DNA of 36,073 bases from an uncultured Pseudomonadales bacterium (lineage in GTDB: Bacteria; Pseudomonadota; Gammaproteobacteria; Pseudomonadales; Azotimanducaceae), in the NCBI GenBank assembly GCA_905182095.1, contig CAJJAQ010000030.1, positions 1 to 36,073 of the forward strand, written 5' to 3'. The notes under the pieces are model-generated. The model searched no databases. It worked only from the letters and a program-made list of their open reading frames with translations, and was not told where the DNA came from. Both the position numbers and the translations under genes were made by a program. The stretch's first letter is position 1. Each line of letters starts with the position of its first letter. Shown here in pieces: positions 16,189 to 24,252 of this stretch.

Positions 16189-16893
16189 ATGTGTGGACGT
16201 CTTAACATTCGAGCCAGTGACCTAACTCAGATGTTGTTAGAGTTTTTAGGCGAAGCCTACTCAGGTGAAGATAATTTCAACGCCGCGCCCACTGAAAATA
16301 TTCCCGTTTTGCGTATGAACGAGGAGGGCTCGGTTGAATTAACCAATATGCGTTGGTGGTTAACGCCGTCATGGGCAAGAGAGCCCAGTACTCAATACAG
16401 TATGTTCAATGCTAAGTCGGAAACCGCGGCTACGAGCCCAGCCTTTCGCGGGCCTTATGCGAAGCAGCGTTGCGTGGTTCCGGTCAGTGGCTTTTATGAG
16501 TGGTGTCGAGAACAAGGTCAAAAGGTTCCCTACCTTATTCATGGGCAAGAGGAGAAAACCCTATTGCTTGCAGGACTTTGGGATTGCTGGTCGTCACGAG
16601 GCACTGCTGGAGGCGTCGCCAACCTTTATAGTTTTACCCTACTGACCACAGCAGCCCACGAAAAAATGCAAGAGGTGCATCATCGTCAGCCAGTATTTTT
16701 GACATCGGATCAGGCTAAATCTTGGTTGGATATGGCCATACCTACGACCGCGTTGGAGCCTTTGTTTGCCTCCAAATTGCCGATTCCTTTGCACGGTAGC
16801 CCAGTTTCCACTTGGGTTAACAGTTCGCGCAATAAAGATCAGCGCTGTCATCAGGTTATTGGTCCTGCGCTGGCGATAGAGGAACCGCACTAA
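16189..16893 (+). CDS. SRAP/HMCES (YedK-like) abasic-site crosslinking protein
   Basis: 234 residues. After removal of Met1, Cys2 of MCGRLNIR becomes the N-terminal nucleophile that forms a thiazolidine crosslink with abasic sites in single-stranded DNA. Other conserved residues are visible: FNAAPTE, FNAKSETA, VVPVSGFYEW (Glu104) and HHRQPVFL (His164/165). It shields abasic sites during replication and the SOS response. It starts 2 nt after the AhpD-like gene stop with no own strong ribosome-binding site, consistent with coupling. No LexA box is apparent nearby. Confidence 0.93.
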   Translation: MCGRLNIRASDLTQMLLEFLGEAYSGEDNFNAAPTENIPVLRMNEEGSVELTNMRWWLTPSWAREPSTQYSMFNAKSETAATSPAFRGPYAKQRCVVPVSGFYEWCREQGQKVPYLIHGQEEKTLLLAGLWDCWSSRGTAGGVANLYSFTLLTTAAHEKMQEVHHRQPVFLTSDQAKSWLDMAIPTTALEPLFASKLPIPLHGSPVSTWVNSSRNKDQRCHQVIGPALAIEEPH

Positions 16894-16939
16894 TATTTTA
16901 ACGGTGGAACTTTGCTGGAAATAGATGCGCGCAAGCTTT

Positions 16940-16986
<47 letters not shown>

Positions 16987-17046
16987 AAAACGCAGGTGGA
17001 AAAATACCAATGATTGAACGAAATAAATTTCTACACGGAGAACGTA

Positions 17047-17493
17047 TTGATTCTTAAACGAGGCGATTGGATAGGTAAAGGTAGTGTATTGGTTGACGGT
17101 GCAACCTTGGGCGTCGGCCTAGAATTAGCGCTGAAAATTGTCGAGGACGACGATGGCTTTACCCTAACAGGAGATTTGTCCGGTGCTGGACAAGGTCCTA
17201 TTTCAATTCGAATTGCGCCTAATGATGTTGGAACTTATGTCATTGATGCGCGCATATTGACCGCTGCACTAGACGGCATAGCCAAACTGGAGAGCGAACC
17301 GAACTTGGCCTTGGTTTGGAATGAGGCGCAAACCCAGTCCGGTACTATGACCCTATTTCTGGTAGATACAGGTATTGCATGTCGTGGTTTCTTTCGCGAA
17401 AACGACAACACCATTACATGGGAGGTGCTGATTCAGCCCAAGCAAGATGTGATCACTGGCGAAAATATCGTTTCTTTTAGACCAAGGCGTTAG
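17047..17493 (+). CDS. Unrecognised protein downstream of the microsatellite
   Basis: 148 residues from a TTG at 17047, which has GGAG 6 nt before it; the ORF-track TTG at 17014 has none. Composition is acidic with alternating hydrophobic residues, suggesting a beta-sandwich or barrel. No signal peptide, membrane segment or known motif is visible. The sequence starts MILKRGDWIGKGSVLVDG and ends in RPRR. The microsatellite lies about 60 nt upstream, in its presumed leader or promoter. Downstream, copies of a short repeat begin over its stop codon. Function unknown. Confidence 0.65.
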   Translation: MILKRGDWIGKGSVLVDGATLGVGLELALKIVEDDDGFTLTGDLSGAGQGPISIRIAPNDVGTYVIDARILTAALDGIAKLESEPNLALVWNEAQTQSGTMTLFLVDTGIACRGFFRENDNTITWEVLIQPKQDVITGENIVSFRPRR

Positions 17494-17542
17494 CCTCTCA
17501 AAAGGCGTTAGCCTTGGCTTACAGCAAAACGCTAGCCTCGGC
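17484..17542. repeat. Short direct repeats AAGGCGTTAGCCT across the stop codon
   Basis: Two perfect 13-nt copies with an 18-nt period (17484-17496 and 17502-17514) and a diverged third (AAAACGCTAGCCTCGGCT from 17526). The first copy includes the TAG stop of the preceding gene. Looks like local tandem duplication. Confidence 0.75.
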
Positions 17543-17682
17543 TAGACCTTTGGTCAATAAGTGGGCCTCTGGATAGACCGTGAGGCCAGCCTCGAGTTAG
17601 AGCCTGCTAGCGCGCAATGCAGTAAATACTCAGGGAAGGCTAGTTAAGAATTAGGTAACAGCTCGGTAAGGGTGTCTCAATT

Positions 17683-18324
17683 TCAGGCGTTGGCCATACT
17701 CGAAAGTACCAATGTGTATTGCTCTTTAGTCGTTTGTAGAATGGGCTCTTTACTGACTTTGGAAAACCTCAGATAGCGTGTCAGAGCATAGTCGCTGAGG
17801 CAAGTGAGCGTATAGGCAAGTAGCTGCAGGTCGATTTGAGTTTGCAAATGGCCCATGCCTTGGCCCATGTGCAATAAACAGTGAGTCCGCTCATAGATTT
17901 GCGGGTCTAATATTCTGATCAGTGACGTTTCTTCAGTGTCTTGATTATGCACTGTACTTTCCACATTAGTGTGCATGTTGTTGGCGATAAATCGCCAGAT
18001 AGGTTTATCTAATGAGGTGATATCCGCCAAGCGTAGAGCGTCTATTGCAGCAAAGGATGCAGCTAAATCTTGTTCGTAATTTTTGACTACTAGATCTAGT
18101 TGTTGACTCAATGGGCTAGATTTTTCTCTCAACACCGCAGCGTAAATCTGTGCTTGGGAAGAGTAATGGTTGTAAAGAGTTTGGTAGCTAATAGCTGCTT
18201 CGTCGGCAATTTGCCGGCTAGTGATCGCACCAACGCCCCCCTGCTTTTTGTCCCCTAACAAAGTTCGGGTTGCTTGGATAATGCGATCCTTAACTAAGAT
18301 CTTATTTTGTTGCCGGGAGGGCAT
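17683..18324 (-). CDS. TetR/AcrR family transcriptional regulator
   Basis: 213 residues. The N-terminal helix-turn-helix is in GAITSRQIADEAAISYQTLYNHYSSQAQIYAAVL (about residues 33-66); the rest is a ligand-binding helical domain with no distinctive motif. It starts 2 nt after the stop of the VOC gene and is the last gene of the monooxygenase-VOC-TetR unit. A repressor placed last in its own catabolic operon usually controls that operon, and the inverted repeat at 20266-20283 is a candidate operator. Ligand unknown, plausibly the aromatic substrate or a CoA ester. Confidence 0.88.
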   Translation of the reverse strand: MPSRQQNKILVKDRIIQATRTLLGDKKQGGVGAITSRQIADEAAISYQTLYNHYSSQAQIYAAVLREKSSPLSQQLDLVVKNYEQDLAASFAAIDALRLADITSLDKPIWRFIANNMHTNVESTVHNQDTEETSLIRILDPQIYERTHCLLHMGQGMGHLQTQIDLQLLAYTLTCLSDYALTRYLRFSKVSKEPILQTTKEQYTLVLSSMANA

Positions 18325-18326
18325 GT

Positions 18327-19031
18327 TTAGGGACTTACCGGCGGCTTACTTTCAACCATATTCAGTGCGACTTCATCGGGTATTTGCATAGACTTCTCAT
18401 ACACACCGGGTGGGTAGTTGGTCATATGCGGGCCAGTAGAGTCGTTGATTGCGGGCTGGCTAACGCTGCCTTGGTGGTCAGCATATGTGCTGGGTTTTTT
18501 ATAACGGGCTAGCTCTTCCGCCGAAATTCCAGCTTGTTCTACTACTTCTGGATCAATCCACAATTCGTTATTGATGGGTTCTGCCGAGTAAGACAATTCC
18601 AAAGACAGATTTTCTAGTCCGGCAAAATACATGCTCACACACATACCGTGGTCTAGTGGTCCAAGTACAGGCACTCCCTTCGAACGCAGACGGTCGCGCA
18701 TGGCCATCATTTCCTCATGGTCTTTCACCTTAAAGGCTAAATGCTGCATGGTGCCTGCAGCTGAATTCGCGCCGGGGTTGCCAGCATGTGTTGTACCTAA
18801 TTGAGTAGGGATATTCGGTATGTCTGGATTAGATACAAAGGCCAGAGAGCTTTCATCGTTGAACCGCAAAAAGCCGTGCCAGGTATTTTCTACGCCGTGC
18901 ATCCAATACAGGGCCTGCAACTGCATACCCAGTTTGTCGGTAAAGAATTCGATTTGGCCTTTCATATCTGCCGTACAGATGGCCAGGTGATGGAGACCTT
19001 CCACTTTATTTGGATTAGTTTGTCCGCTCAT
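18327..19031 (-). CDS. VOC family protein, extradiol dioxygenase-like
   Basis: 234 residues. Two VOC modules: VEGLHHLAICTADMKGQIEFF at the N-terminus (His14/15) and GTMQHLAFKVKDHEEM for the second metal-binding His, with an acidic ligand in LSLELSYS. This His-His-Glu set matches type I extradiol ring-cleavage dioxygenases, and the C-terminal ~80 residues are an extension rich in Pro. The gene overlaps the monooxygenase stop by ATGA and is followed by the TetR gene after 2 nt. Context suggests cleavage or rearrangement of a hydroxylated aromatic. Another VOC activity (epimerase, lyase) cannot be excluded. Confidence 0.82.
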   Translation of the reverse strand: MSGQTNPNKVEGLHHLAICTADMKGQIEFFTDKLGMQLQALYWMHGVENTWHGFLRFNDESSLAFVSNPDIPNIPTQLGTTHAGNPGANSAAGTMQHLAFKVKDHEEMMAMRDRLRSKGVPVLGPLDHGMCVSMYFAGLENLSLELSYSAEPINNELWIDPEVVEQAGISAEELARYKKPSTYADHQGSVSQPAINDSTGPHMTNYPPGVYEKSMQIPDEVALNMVESKPPVSP

Positions 19032-20230
19032 TTATTTTCTCCTGTCTTTGCTTTTTTGACGGCGCTGAGGGCGTCGTAGCCATATAATTTTTTCATTGTG
19101 CTGCCGCCTGCTCGTTTTGCGGCTCTATTGCGCGCCCAAGCTGCAATGCCTTTGAGGTGAAAAACTCTAGCATTACGTCGTGACAATTGCTGAATCATTG
19201 CGGTGCGTTCTTTGCGCAGTTTCTCGTACTGTAAAAAAGCTGCTGCTACATCTTGTTGTTGGTGTAGGCAACTGGCTATGACTGCCGCGTCCTCAATGGC
19301 CATGGCAGCGCCTTGAGCCATAAAAGGTAGAGTGGGGTGGCAGGCATCGCCCAGCAGCGTGGTTTTGCCAATGCTCCATTGGTTCATGGGCGGGCGGTCA
19401 AATAGCCCCCATTTGTATAGTTTTGTCTCATCTAGATTTTTTAACAGTGTGGTTATGGTCGGGTGCCAGTTGGCAAATTCGGCCGCTAGATCTGCAAAGT
19501 GTCCTTTGATGCTCCAAGATTCCTCCTGCCATGTCTTGGATTCAACTACGCAAACACAGTTAACCATGGCGCCGCCCTGTACATAGTAGTGAACAAAGTG
19601 TTTGCCCGGTCCCCACCAAGCTGTAGCGGCAGGTTGAATGAGGTTTTTGGGCAGGCTATTTGTCGGCACCAAGGCGCGCCAAGCGACATTGCCGGTAAAG
19701 GTTGGAGATTGCTTGCCAAAGAGGTTTTCTCTGACTTTGGAATGAATGCCGTCTGCGCCAATCAGTCCGCGGCCAATAAACGTCTCTCCATTGACTACAA
19801 CCCTCACGCCAGCATCGGTTTCTTCGCTAGATTCTATGCGGCTGTTTAACTTTAGCTGGATCAGCGGTTGGGCCTTAGCTGCGCCAACCAACATATTTAG
19901 TAAGTCACTTCTATGGATGTGATAGTAGGGCGCGCCAAATATTTCCTCGGCGGATTTACCCAAACTGCTCTCTGAAATTATTTTGCCACTACGCCAATGT
20001 CTAAACAGGGCGTACTGAGGTAGAAAACCTTGTTCTGCTAGTTCTTGGGTTAGGCCTAGGGCGCATAGTACCCGCGAGCAGTTTGGGCTCAACTGGATGC
20101 CGGCGCCAACATCGGTGAATTCTGTGGCTTGTTCGAACAAAATCACAGGAATCTGTCGCAGCGCGAGAGCAAGGGCAGTTGTCACACCGCCAATGCCGCC
20201 GCCGGCTATGAGTATCGGATTATGTGCCAA
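19028..20230 (-). CDS. FAD-dependent aromatic monooxygenase (salicylate/3-hydroxybenzoate hydroxylase-like)
   Basis: 400 residues, group A flavoprotein hydroxylase. FAD-binding AGGGIGGVTTALAL at the N-terminus (GxGxxG), GADGIHSKVRE (the DG motif) and LLGDACHPTLPFMAQGAAMAIEDA (the GD motif) are all present. It hydroxylates a phenolic or carboxylated ring with NAD(P)H and O2. Start is a TTG at 20230 supported by AAGGCG upstream; no ATG fits as well. Stop overlaps the VOC start (ATGA). Together with the VOC dioxygenase-like protein this would allow ring hydroxylation then cleavage. Exact substrate unknown. Confidence 0.9.
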   Translation of the reverse strand: MAHNPILIAGGGIGGVTTALALALRQIPVILFEQATEFTDVGAGIQLSPNCSRVLCALGLTQELAEQGFLPQYALFRHWRSGKIISESSLGKSAEEIFGAPYYHIHRSDLLNMLVGAAKAQPLIQLKLNSRIESSEETDAGVRVVVNGETFIGRGLIGADGIHSKVRENLFGKQSPTFTGNVAWRALVPTNSLPKNLIQPAATAWWGPGKHFVHYYVQGGAMVNCVCVVESKTWQEESWSIKGHFADLAAEFANWHPTITTLLKNLDETKLYKWGLFDRPPMNQWSIGKTTLLGDACHPTLPFMAQGAAMAIEDAAVIASCLHQQQDVAAAFLQYEKLRKERTAMIQQLSRRNARVFHLKGIAAWARNRAAKRAGGSTMKKLYGYDALSAVKKAKTGENK

Positions 20231-20265
20231 TGCTAGACGCCTTGTGCGACAAAAGTATTGCCTTG

Positions 20266-20283
20266 GTTGATTTGCGGATCAAC
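20266..20283. promoter_or_regulatory. Perfect inverted repeat GTTGAT-N6-ATCAAC
   Basis: An 18-bp element with 6-nt perfect arms in the 83-nt gap between the SDR stop and the monooxygenase start, 35 nt upstream of the latter. Geometry fits a TetR operator; the TetR gene of this unit is the natural candidate. Confidence 0.5.
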
Positions 20284-20313
20284 TTTCTGCTGTGCGTTTG
20301 CTGGCGCATTTCC

Positions 20314-21228
20314 CTACACCTCAATGGGTTCTGCGCTGACATTCGCTGCAATTGCATTGGCTTTTTTTGCTGCAACCAACTCGGGCACAATTTGATCTAA
20401 CTCGCTCATGCTCCAAACGCCAGTTTTCTTGTGAAATTGTTTGATGATTTTTGGCTGCTGCATAATAGACACCCCACCGCGACCTGTGTGGAATATTTCT
20501 CCAGTAATACCTGCGGCTTCTTCGCCTGCGATCCAAGCACAAATAGGTGCAATATGTTGGGGACCACCAGACTCCATGTCATCCTCTTCTACTTTTTCGC
20601 CGCGATTTTCACGCAGTGGAATGGTCATGCGAGTTAACGCTCCAGGGGAGATGGTGTTACTGGTGCAGCCATACTTGGCAAGCTCTAGTGCCATGACTCT
20701 AGAAAATCCGGCGATGCCTGCCTTTGCCGCAGCATAATTCGCTTGGCCGAAGTTGCCAAAGAGTCCGGATACACTAGAAAAATTGATAATTCTGCAACCG
20801 GTGCGATTTTCTGCGCGGATATAATTCGCAAACGGTCGTGTGCAGCAATAATGACCTTTTAAATGCACTGCAATGACTGCGTCCCAATCCGCCTCGCTCA
20901 TTTTAAATATGGTTCTATCACGCAAAATGCCTGCGTTGTTGACCAATATGTCCATACCGCCAAAGTTGTCTAAAGCGCACTGTGTTAGGGCTTCGCCGCC
21001 GGCAACGTCGGCGACAGAATCTGTATTTGATGCCGCTTCGCCCCCCGCAGCGCGGATTTCTGCCACCACATCGTCGGCGATCATGGCGGTGCCTGTACCA
21101 TCGGTATTGCCGCCTAAATCGTTGACAACAATCTTGGCGCCTTGGGCGGCCATAAGTAATGCGATCTCGCGCCCAATCCCTCTACCCGCGCCTGTGACTA
21201 CGGCAACTTTTCCCTCTAATCGACTCAT
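20314..21228 (-). CDS. SDR, MFE-2/HSD17B4-type 3-hydroxyacyl-CoA dehydrogenase-like
   Basis: 304 residues. TGAGRGIGREIA and the extended NDLGGNTDGTG turn are typical of the dehydrogenase domain of peroxisomal multifunctional enzyme 2 and its bacterial single-domain relatives. NNAG at 97-100, Ser around 151 (NFSSVSG), Tyr165/Lys169 in ANYAAAKAG. A C-terminal ~60-residue extension continues beyond the classic SDR core. The ORF track starts at 21351, but the ATG at 21228 has AAGGAG directly ahead and removes a non-conserved 41-residue leader. It lies 83 nt upstream of the monooxygenase on the same strand and might head the same operon. Confidence 0.9.
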   Translation of the reverse strand: MSRLEGKVAVVTGAGRGIGREIALLMAAQGAKIVVNDLGGNTDGTGTAMIADDVVAEIRAAGGEAASNTDSVADVAGGEALTQCALDNFGGMDILVNNAGILRDRTIFKMSEADWDAVIAVHLKGHYCCTRPFANYIRAENRTGCRIINFSSVSGLFGNFGQANYAAAKAGIAGFSRVMALELAKYGCTSNTISPGALTRMTIPLRENRGEKVEEDDMESGGPQHIAPICAWIAGEEAAGITGEIFHTGRGGVSIMQQPKIIKQFHKKTGVWSMSELDQIVPELVAAKKANAIAANVSAEPIEV

Positions 21229-21353
21229 CTTCTTCTCCTTGGCCTGTTCAGGCCTCGCTTGATGTGCATTTGCTCTTTGATATGAGCATAACAATTGAGT
21301 TCCCACTCCACCTAGGATAGTAATACAGGCTTTGAAGTAAGAACAAACCACTC

Positions 21354-22115
21354 ATGTCAAATAATCAGCACGATCTAAGCACCCACCATGATCAATATGG
21401 CATTGCGACTGCCGCCATGGTGAACGAAACATTTGTTCAGGATGTACAACGAGGGGTGTTGCTTATGCGTCACTCAGCCAGAGAGTTTCGTCGTGACATA
21501 CACGATCTGGAAAACCCGCTGACAGACCATGGGCGTGGTTTGGCAAAAAAGCTGGGCGAAAATTTGTCCGCTGGCATAAGTTGCCGAGCTTATGCCAGCC
21601 CACCACATCGTTGCATAGAGACAGCGGAGTTTGTTCTCGCAGGTGTGAATGACGGTAGACAAGACCAAGGTTTGGAAATGCTCGCCGCAACCAAAGTTAG
21701 GCCATTAGAGGCTTTGGGCGTGTTTTATGCGTTGGATCAAATTCGTATGTGGAAGGGTTTGCGATCAGCCGGCGGCTTGGCGAATTATATTCAAACTTGG
21801 TTTGATGGCGAGATAGCTCCAGATGTCATGATGCGCCCCCGCCAAGCTGTGGCGATGGTTCTTGAAGTGATGCTGGGTAAGCTAGATGCCACACCCTTAG
21901 AGCAGGCAGATGTTGGAAAAAAACAACTAGATTTATGTGTGACCCACGACATGACCGTTTATACCGTCCGTCACGGCGCAGGTTTAGAGTCGTTAGCGGA
22001 TGCGCCGGTGGATTTTCTAGATGGCTTATTACTTTATCGCGACAGTGGCGTGTTGATGCTGAAAAGTCATTACGGCAATAGCGTGGAAGTGACCAAGCAA
22101 ATGCTTCGCGGTTGA
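21354..22115 (+). CDS. Histidine phosphatase superfamily protein
   Basis: 253 residues. The phosphohistidine motif is LLMRHSARE (Arg39, His40), with a second His in CVTHDMTV towards the C-terminus. LTDHGRGLAKKLGE and YASPPHRCIETAE follow the usual branch pattern. It likely removes phosphate from a small phosphoester or protein; no signal peptide, so cytoplasmic. It is divergent from the SDR gene and converges on uup, with a hairpin between. No strong ribosome-binding site is seen at the ATG. Confidence 0.88.
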   Translation: MSNNQHDLSTHHDQYGIATAAMVNETFVQDVQRGVLLMRHSAREFRRDIHDLENPLTDHGRGLAKKLGENLSAGISCRAYASPPHRCIETAEFVLAGVNDGRQDQGLEMLAATKVRPLEALGVFYALDQIRMWKGLRSAGGLANYIQTWFDGEIAPDVMMRPRQAVAMVLEVMLGKLDATPLEQADVGKKQLDLCVTHDMTVYTVRHGAGLESLADAPVDFLDGLLLYRDSGVLMLKSHYGNSVEVTKQMLRG

Positions 22116-22147
22116 GACTGGTTGCGGTAACGGCTAGTGGAGCAGGA

Positions 22148-22168
22148 GGCTACCTCAAGTAGGTAGCC
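22148..22168. terminator. Bidirectional hairpin between convergent genes
   Basis: GGCTACCT, CAAGT loop, AGGTAGCC: a perfect 8-bp stem between the histidine phosphatase and uup stops. No T-tract on either side. Confidence 0.55.
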
Positions 22169-22182
22169 CACTTGACCGACAA

Positions 22183-24090
22183 TTAGCCGGCCATTTCTTC
22201 TAACTCCATCCAACGCTCTGTCGCCGTATCTAGAGTGGCTTGAGTTTCGGCAACTTCTTTCAATAAGGGTTCTGTCTCACTAAAGGGCTTGTCGTAAAAG
22301 CTCGGGTCGGCCATGGTCGTCTGTAAGGTAGCCAGCTTTTGCTCTAGCTCTTCTATTTTCTTTGGCAGTTGATCTAACTCGCGCTGTAGTTTGTAGCTGA
22401 GTTTCACTTTGCTTTTTGGCTCGCTAACTGTGCTTGAGGCATCTGCGGTAGCCGCTGCATCTGCTGGCAGGTCGGGTAAGTCCGGTGTGTCGTTGATGTT
22501 CAGAGATTTGCCACGTGCAGCCCAATCACTGTACCCACCCTGGTATTCCACTACATTGCCATCACCTTCAAAGACCAAAGTACTGGTCACTACGTTGTCC
22601 ATAAAGTCGCGGTCGTGGCTGACAATGATGAGCGTGCCATCGTACTCCACCAGTTTTTCCTCTAAAACTTCCAACATTTCGATATCGAGGTCGTTTGTAG
22701 GTTCGTCCAAAACCAAGAAGTTGTTCGACTGCGTGAACAGTTTCGCCAACAGAACCCTATTGCATTCGCCACCAGATAAACGACTGACTGGCGTCATAGC
22801 TCGGGCAGGAGTAAAGAGGAAATTTTTCAAGTAACCGACTACGTGTCGATCTACACCATTGATGGTGATGTTGTCTTTGCCTTCGCCTACATTCCAAGCA
22901 ACGCTTTTGTCCCACTCAAGTTCTTGTCGAACTTGGTCGAAGTAGCCAACAGTCAGGTTAGTGCCAACTTTTGAACTGCCGCTATCTGGGTCAAGTTGCC
23001 CCAAAAGTATTTTCAGCAGCGTTGATTTACCCACGCCGTTGTTGCCAATAATGCCAATTCTATCGCCGCGCATGACGCGTAAGTTGAAATTCTGCAGCAG
23101 TTCATTACCGCCGTAGCCATGGGTGACATTTTTCGCTTCAATGACTTTCTTGCCAGAGCCATCGGCGTTGGAAATTTCGATCTTAGCTTTGCCCTGCTGA
23201 TTGAGGCGCTGGCCGCGTTCTCGACGCATAGACTCTAGTGCGCGGACTCTTCCTTCGTTGCGGGTTCGACGGGCCTTGATGCCTTGTCTAATCCAGGTTT
23301 CTTCTTGGGCCAAGCGCTTGTCGAATAACGCGTTGCGGGTTTCTTCTTCTTCGTTGGCTTGCTCTTTGAGCTGTAAGTAGTTGGTGTAATCACCCGGCCA
23401 TGAAATGATTTGGCCGCGATCAATTTCGACAATTCTGGTGGCTAGGCGCTGTAAAAATGCGCGGTCGTGAGTAATGAAAATAACACTGCCCTGATAGCCT
23501 CGGACCTCGTGTTCGAGCCACTCGATGGTAGATATATCCAAGTGGTTGGTGGGTTCGTCCAAAAGCAGTAAATCGGGTTTGCACACTAGCGCTCGTGCCA
23601 GCGCCACTCGGCGCCGCCAGCCACCCGAGAGTTCCGACATGTAGGAATCTCTGGGCAAGCCAAGTTGGGTAATAATGGCATCTACTTGTTGTTCCGGCTG
23701 CCAGCCGCCCAGCGTGTCAATCCGCGATTGCATGACCTCCATTTCTTCGAGGTCTCTAGTCGTCACCGCAGTGGCGCTAACTTCGCTAAAGCGTTCTATC
23801 AGCTCAATGAGTTCACCAAGTCCTTGTTGAACCACCTCTAAGACAGTCAAATTTTCCGCAGCGGGCAACTGTTGCTCTAAGACGCTTACGGTCAAATTAT
23901 CTCTGCGGTGCATAACACCGGTGTCCGGTGGCACTTCGCCGAGAATTATTTTCAACAATGTTGATTTGCCCGCGCCGTTGCGACCAATTAGGCACACGCG
24001 TTCGCCCGGCTCAATGGAAAAATTGGCATCGGTCAATAATGGGTAGTCACCAAAATGGATGTTTAGGTTGTCACAGCGAAGTAGCGTCAT
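22183..24090 (-). CDS. uup: ABC-F family ATPase Uup
   Basis: 635 residues, two ABC ATPase domains without membrane segments. Walker A motifs GRNGAGKST (about 36-44) and GNNGVGKST, signatures LSGGW and LSGGE, Walker B LLLLDEPTNHLD and FLVLDEPTNDLD. A charged linker lies between the domains, and the C-terminus is the Uup-type coiled coil (KLSYKLQRELDQLPKKIEELEQKL), which binds branched DNA in E. coli Uup; the protein also affects ribosome function and transposon excision. The ORF-track start at 24231 adds 47 residues of non-family sequence; the ATG at 24090 begins the conserved MTLLRCDNLNIHF. Confidence 0.95.
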   Translation of the reverse strand: MTLLRCDNLNIHFGDYPLLTDANFSIEPGERVCLIGRNGAGKSTLLKIILGEVPPDTGVMHRRDNLTVSVLEQQLPAAENLTVLEVVQQGLGELIELIERFSEVSATAVTTRDLEEMEVMQSRIDTLGGWQPEQQVDAIITQLGLPRDSYMSELSGGWRRRVALARALVCKPDLLLLDEPTNHLDISTIEWLEHEVRGYQGSVIFITHDRAFLQRLATRIVEIDRGQIISWPGDYTNYLQLKEQANEEEETRNALFDKRLAQEETWIRQGIKARRTRNEGRVRALESMRRERGQRLNQQGKAKIEISNADGSGKKVIEAKNVTHGYGGNELLQNFNLRVMRGDRIGIIGNNGVGKSTLLKILLGQLDPDSGSSKVGTNLTVGYFDQVRQELEWDKSVAWNVGEGKDNITINGVDRHVVGYLKNFLFTPARAMTPVSRLSGGECNRVLLAKLFTQSNNFLVLDEPTNDLDIEMLEVLEEKLVEYDGTLIIVSHDRDFMDNVVTSTLVFEGDGNVVEYQGGYSDWAARGKSLNINDTPDLPDLPADAAATADASSTVSEPKSKVKLSYKLQRELDQLPKKIEELEQKLATLQTTMADPSFYDKPFSETEPLLKEVAETQATLDTATERWMELEEMAG

Positions 24091-24252
24091 ATTTGTTGGG
24101 TCATTTTTTTTGGGCTTTTTTTGGGTACGGGCCGATTTAACAGCGCGGCAGTATATCTGTGGAAGCTTGGGATAACTGTAAAAACTTACGCTTAGAGCAA
24201 GTTTTGTGGGCCCAAGCGTCTGGGCTGCCACATTGCAGGTTCGCAGTGCACT

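Noticed and set aside
23900-24140. Short plus-strand ORF and T-run rich stretch ahead of uup
   Set aside because: ORF is antisense to Uup Walker A; the T/A runs are simple low-complexity sequence in the leader, with no hairpin.
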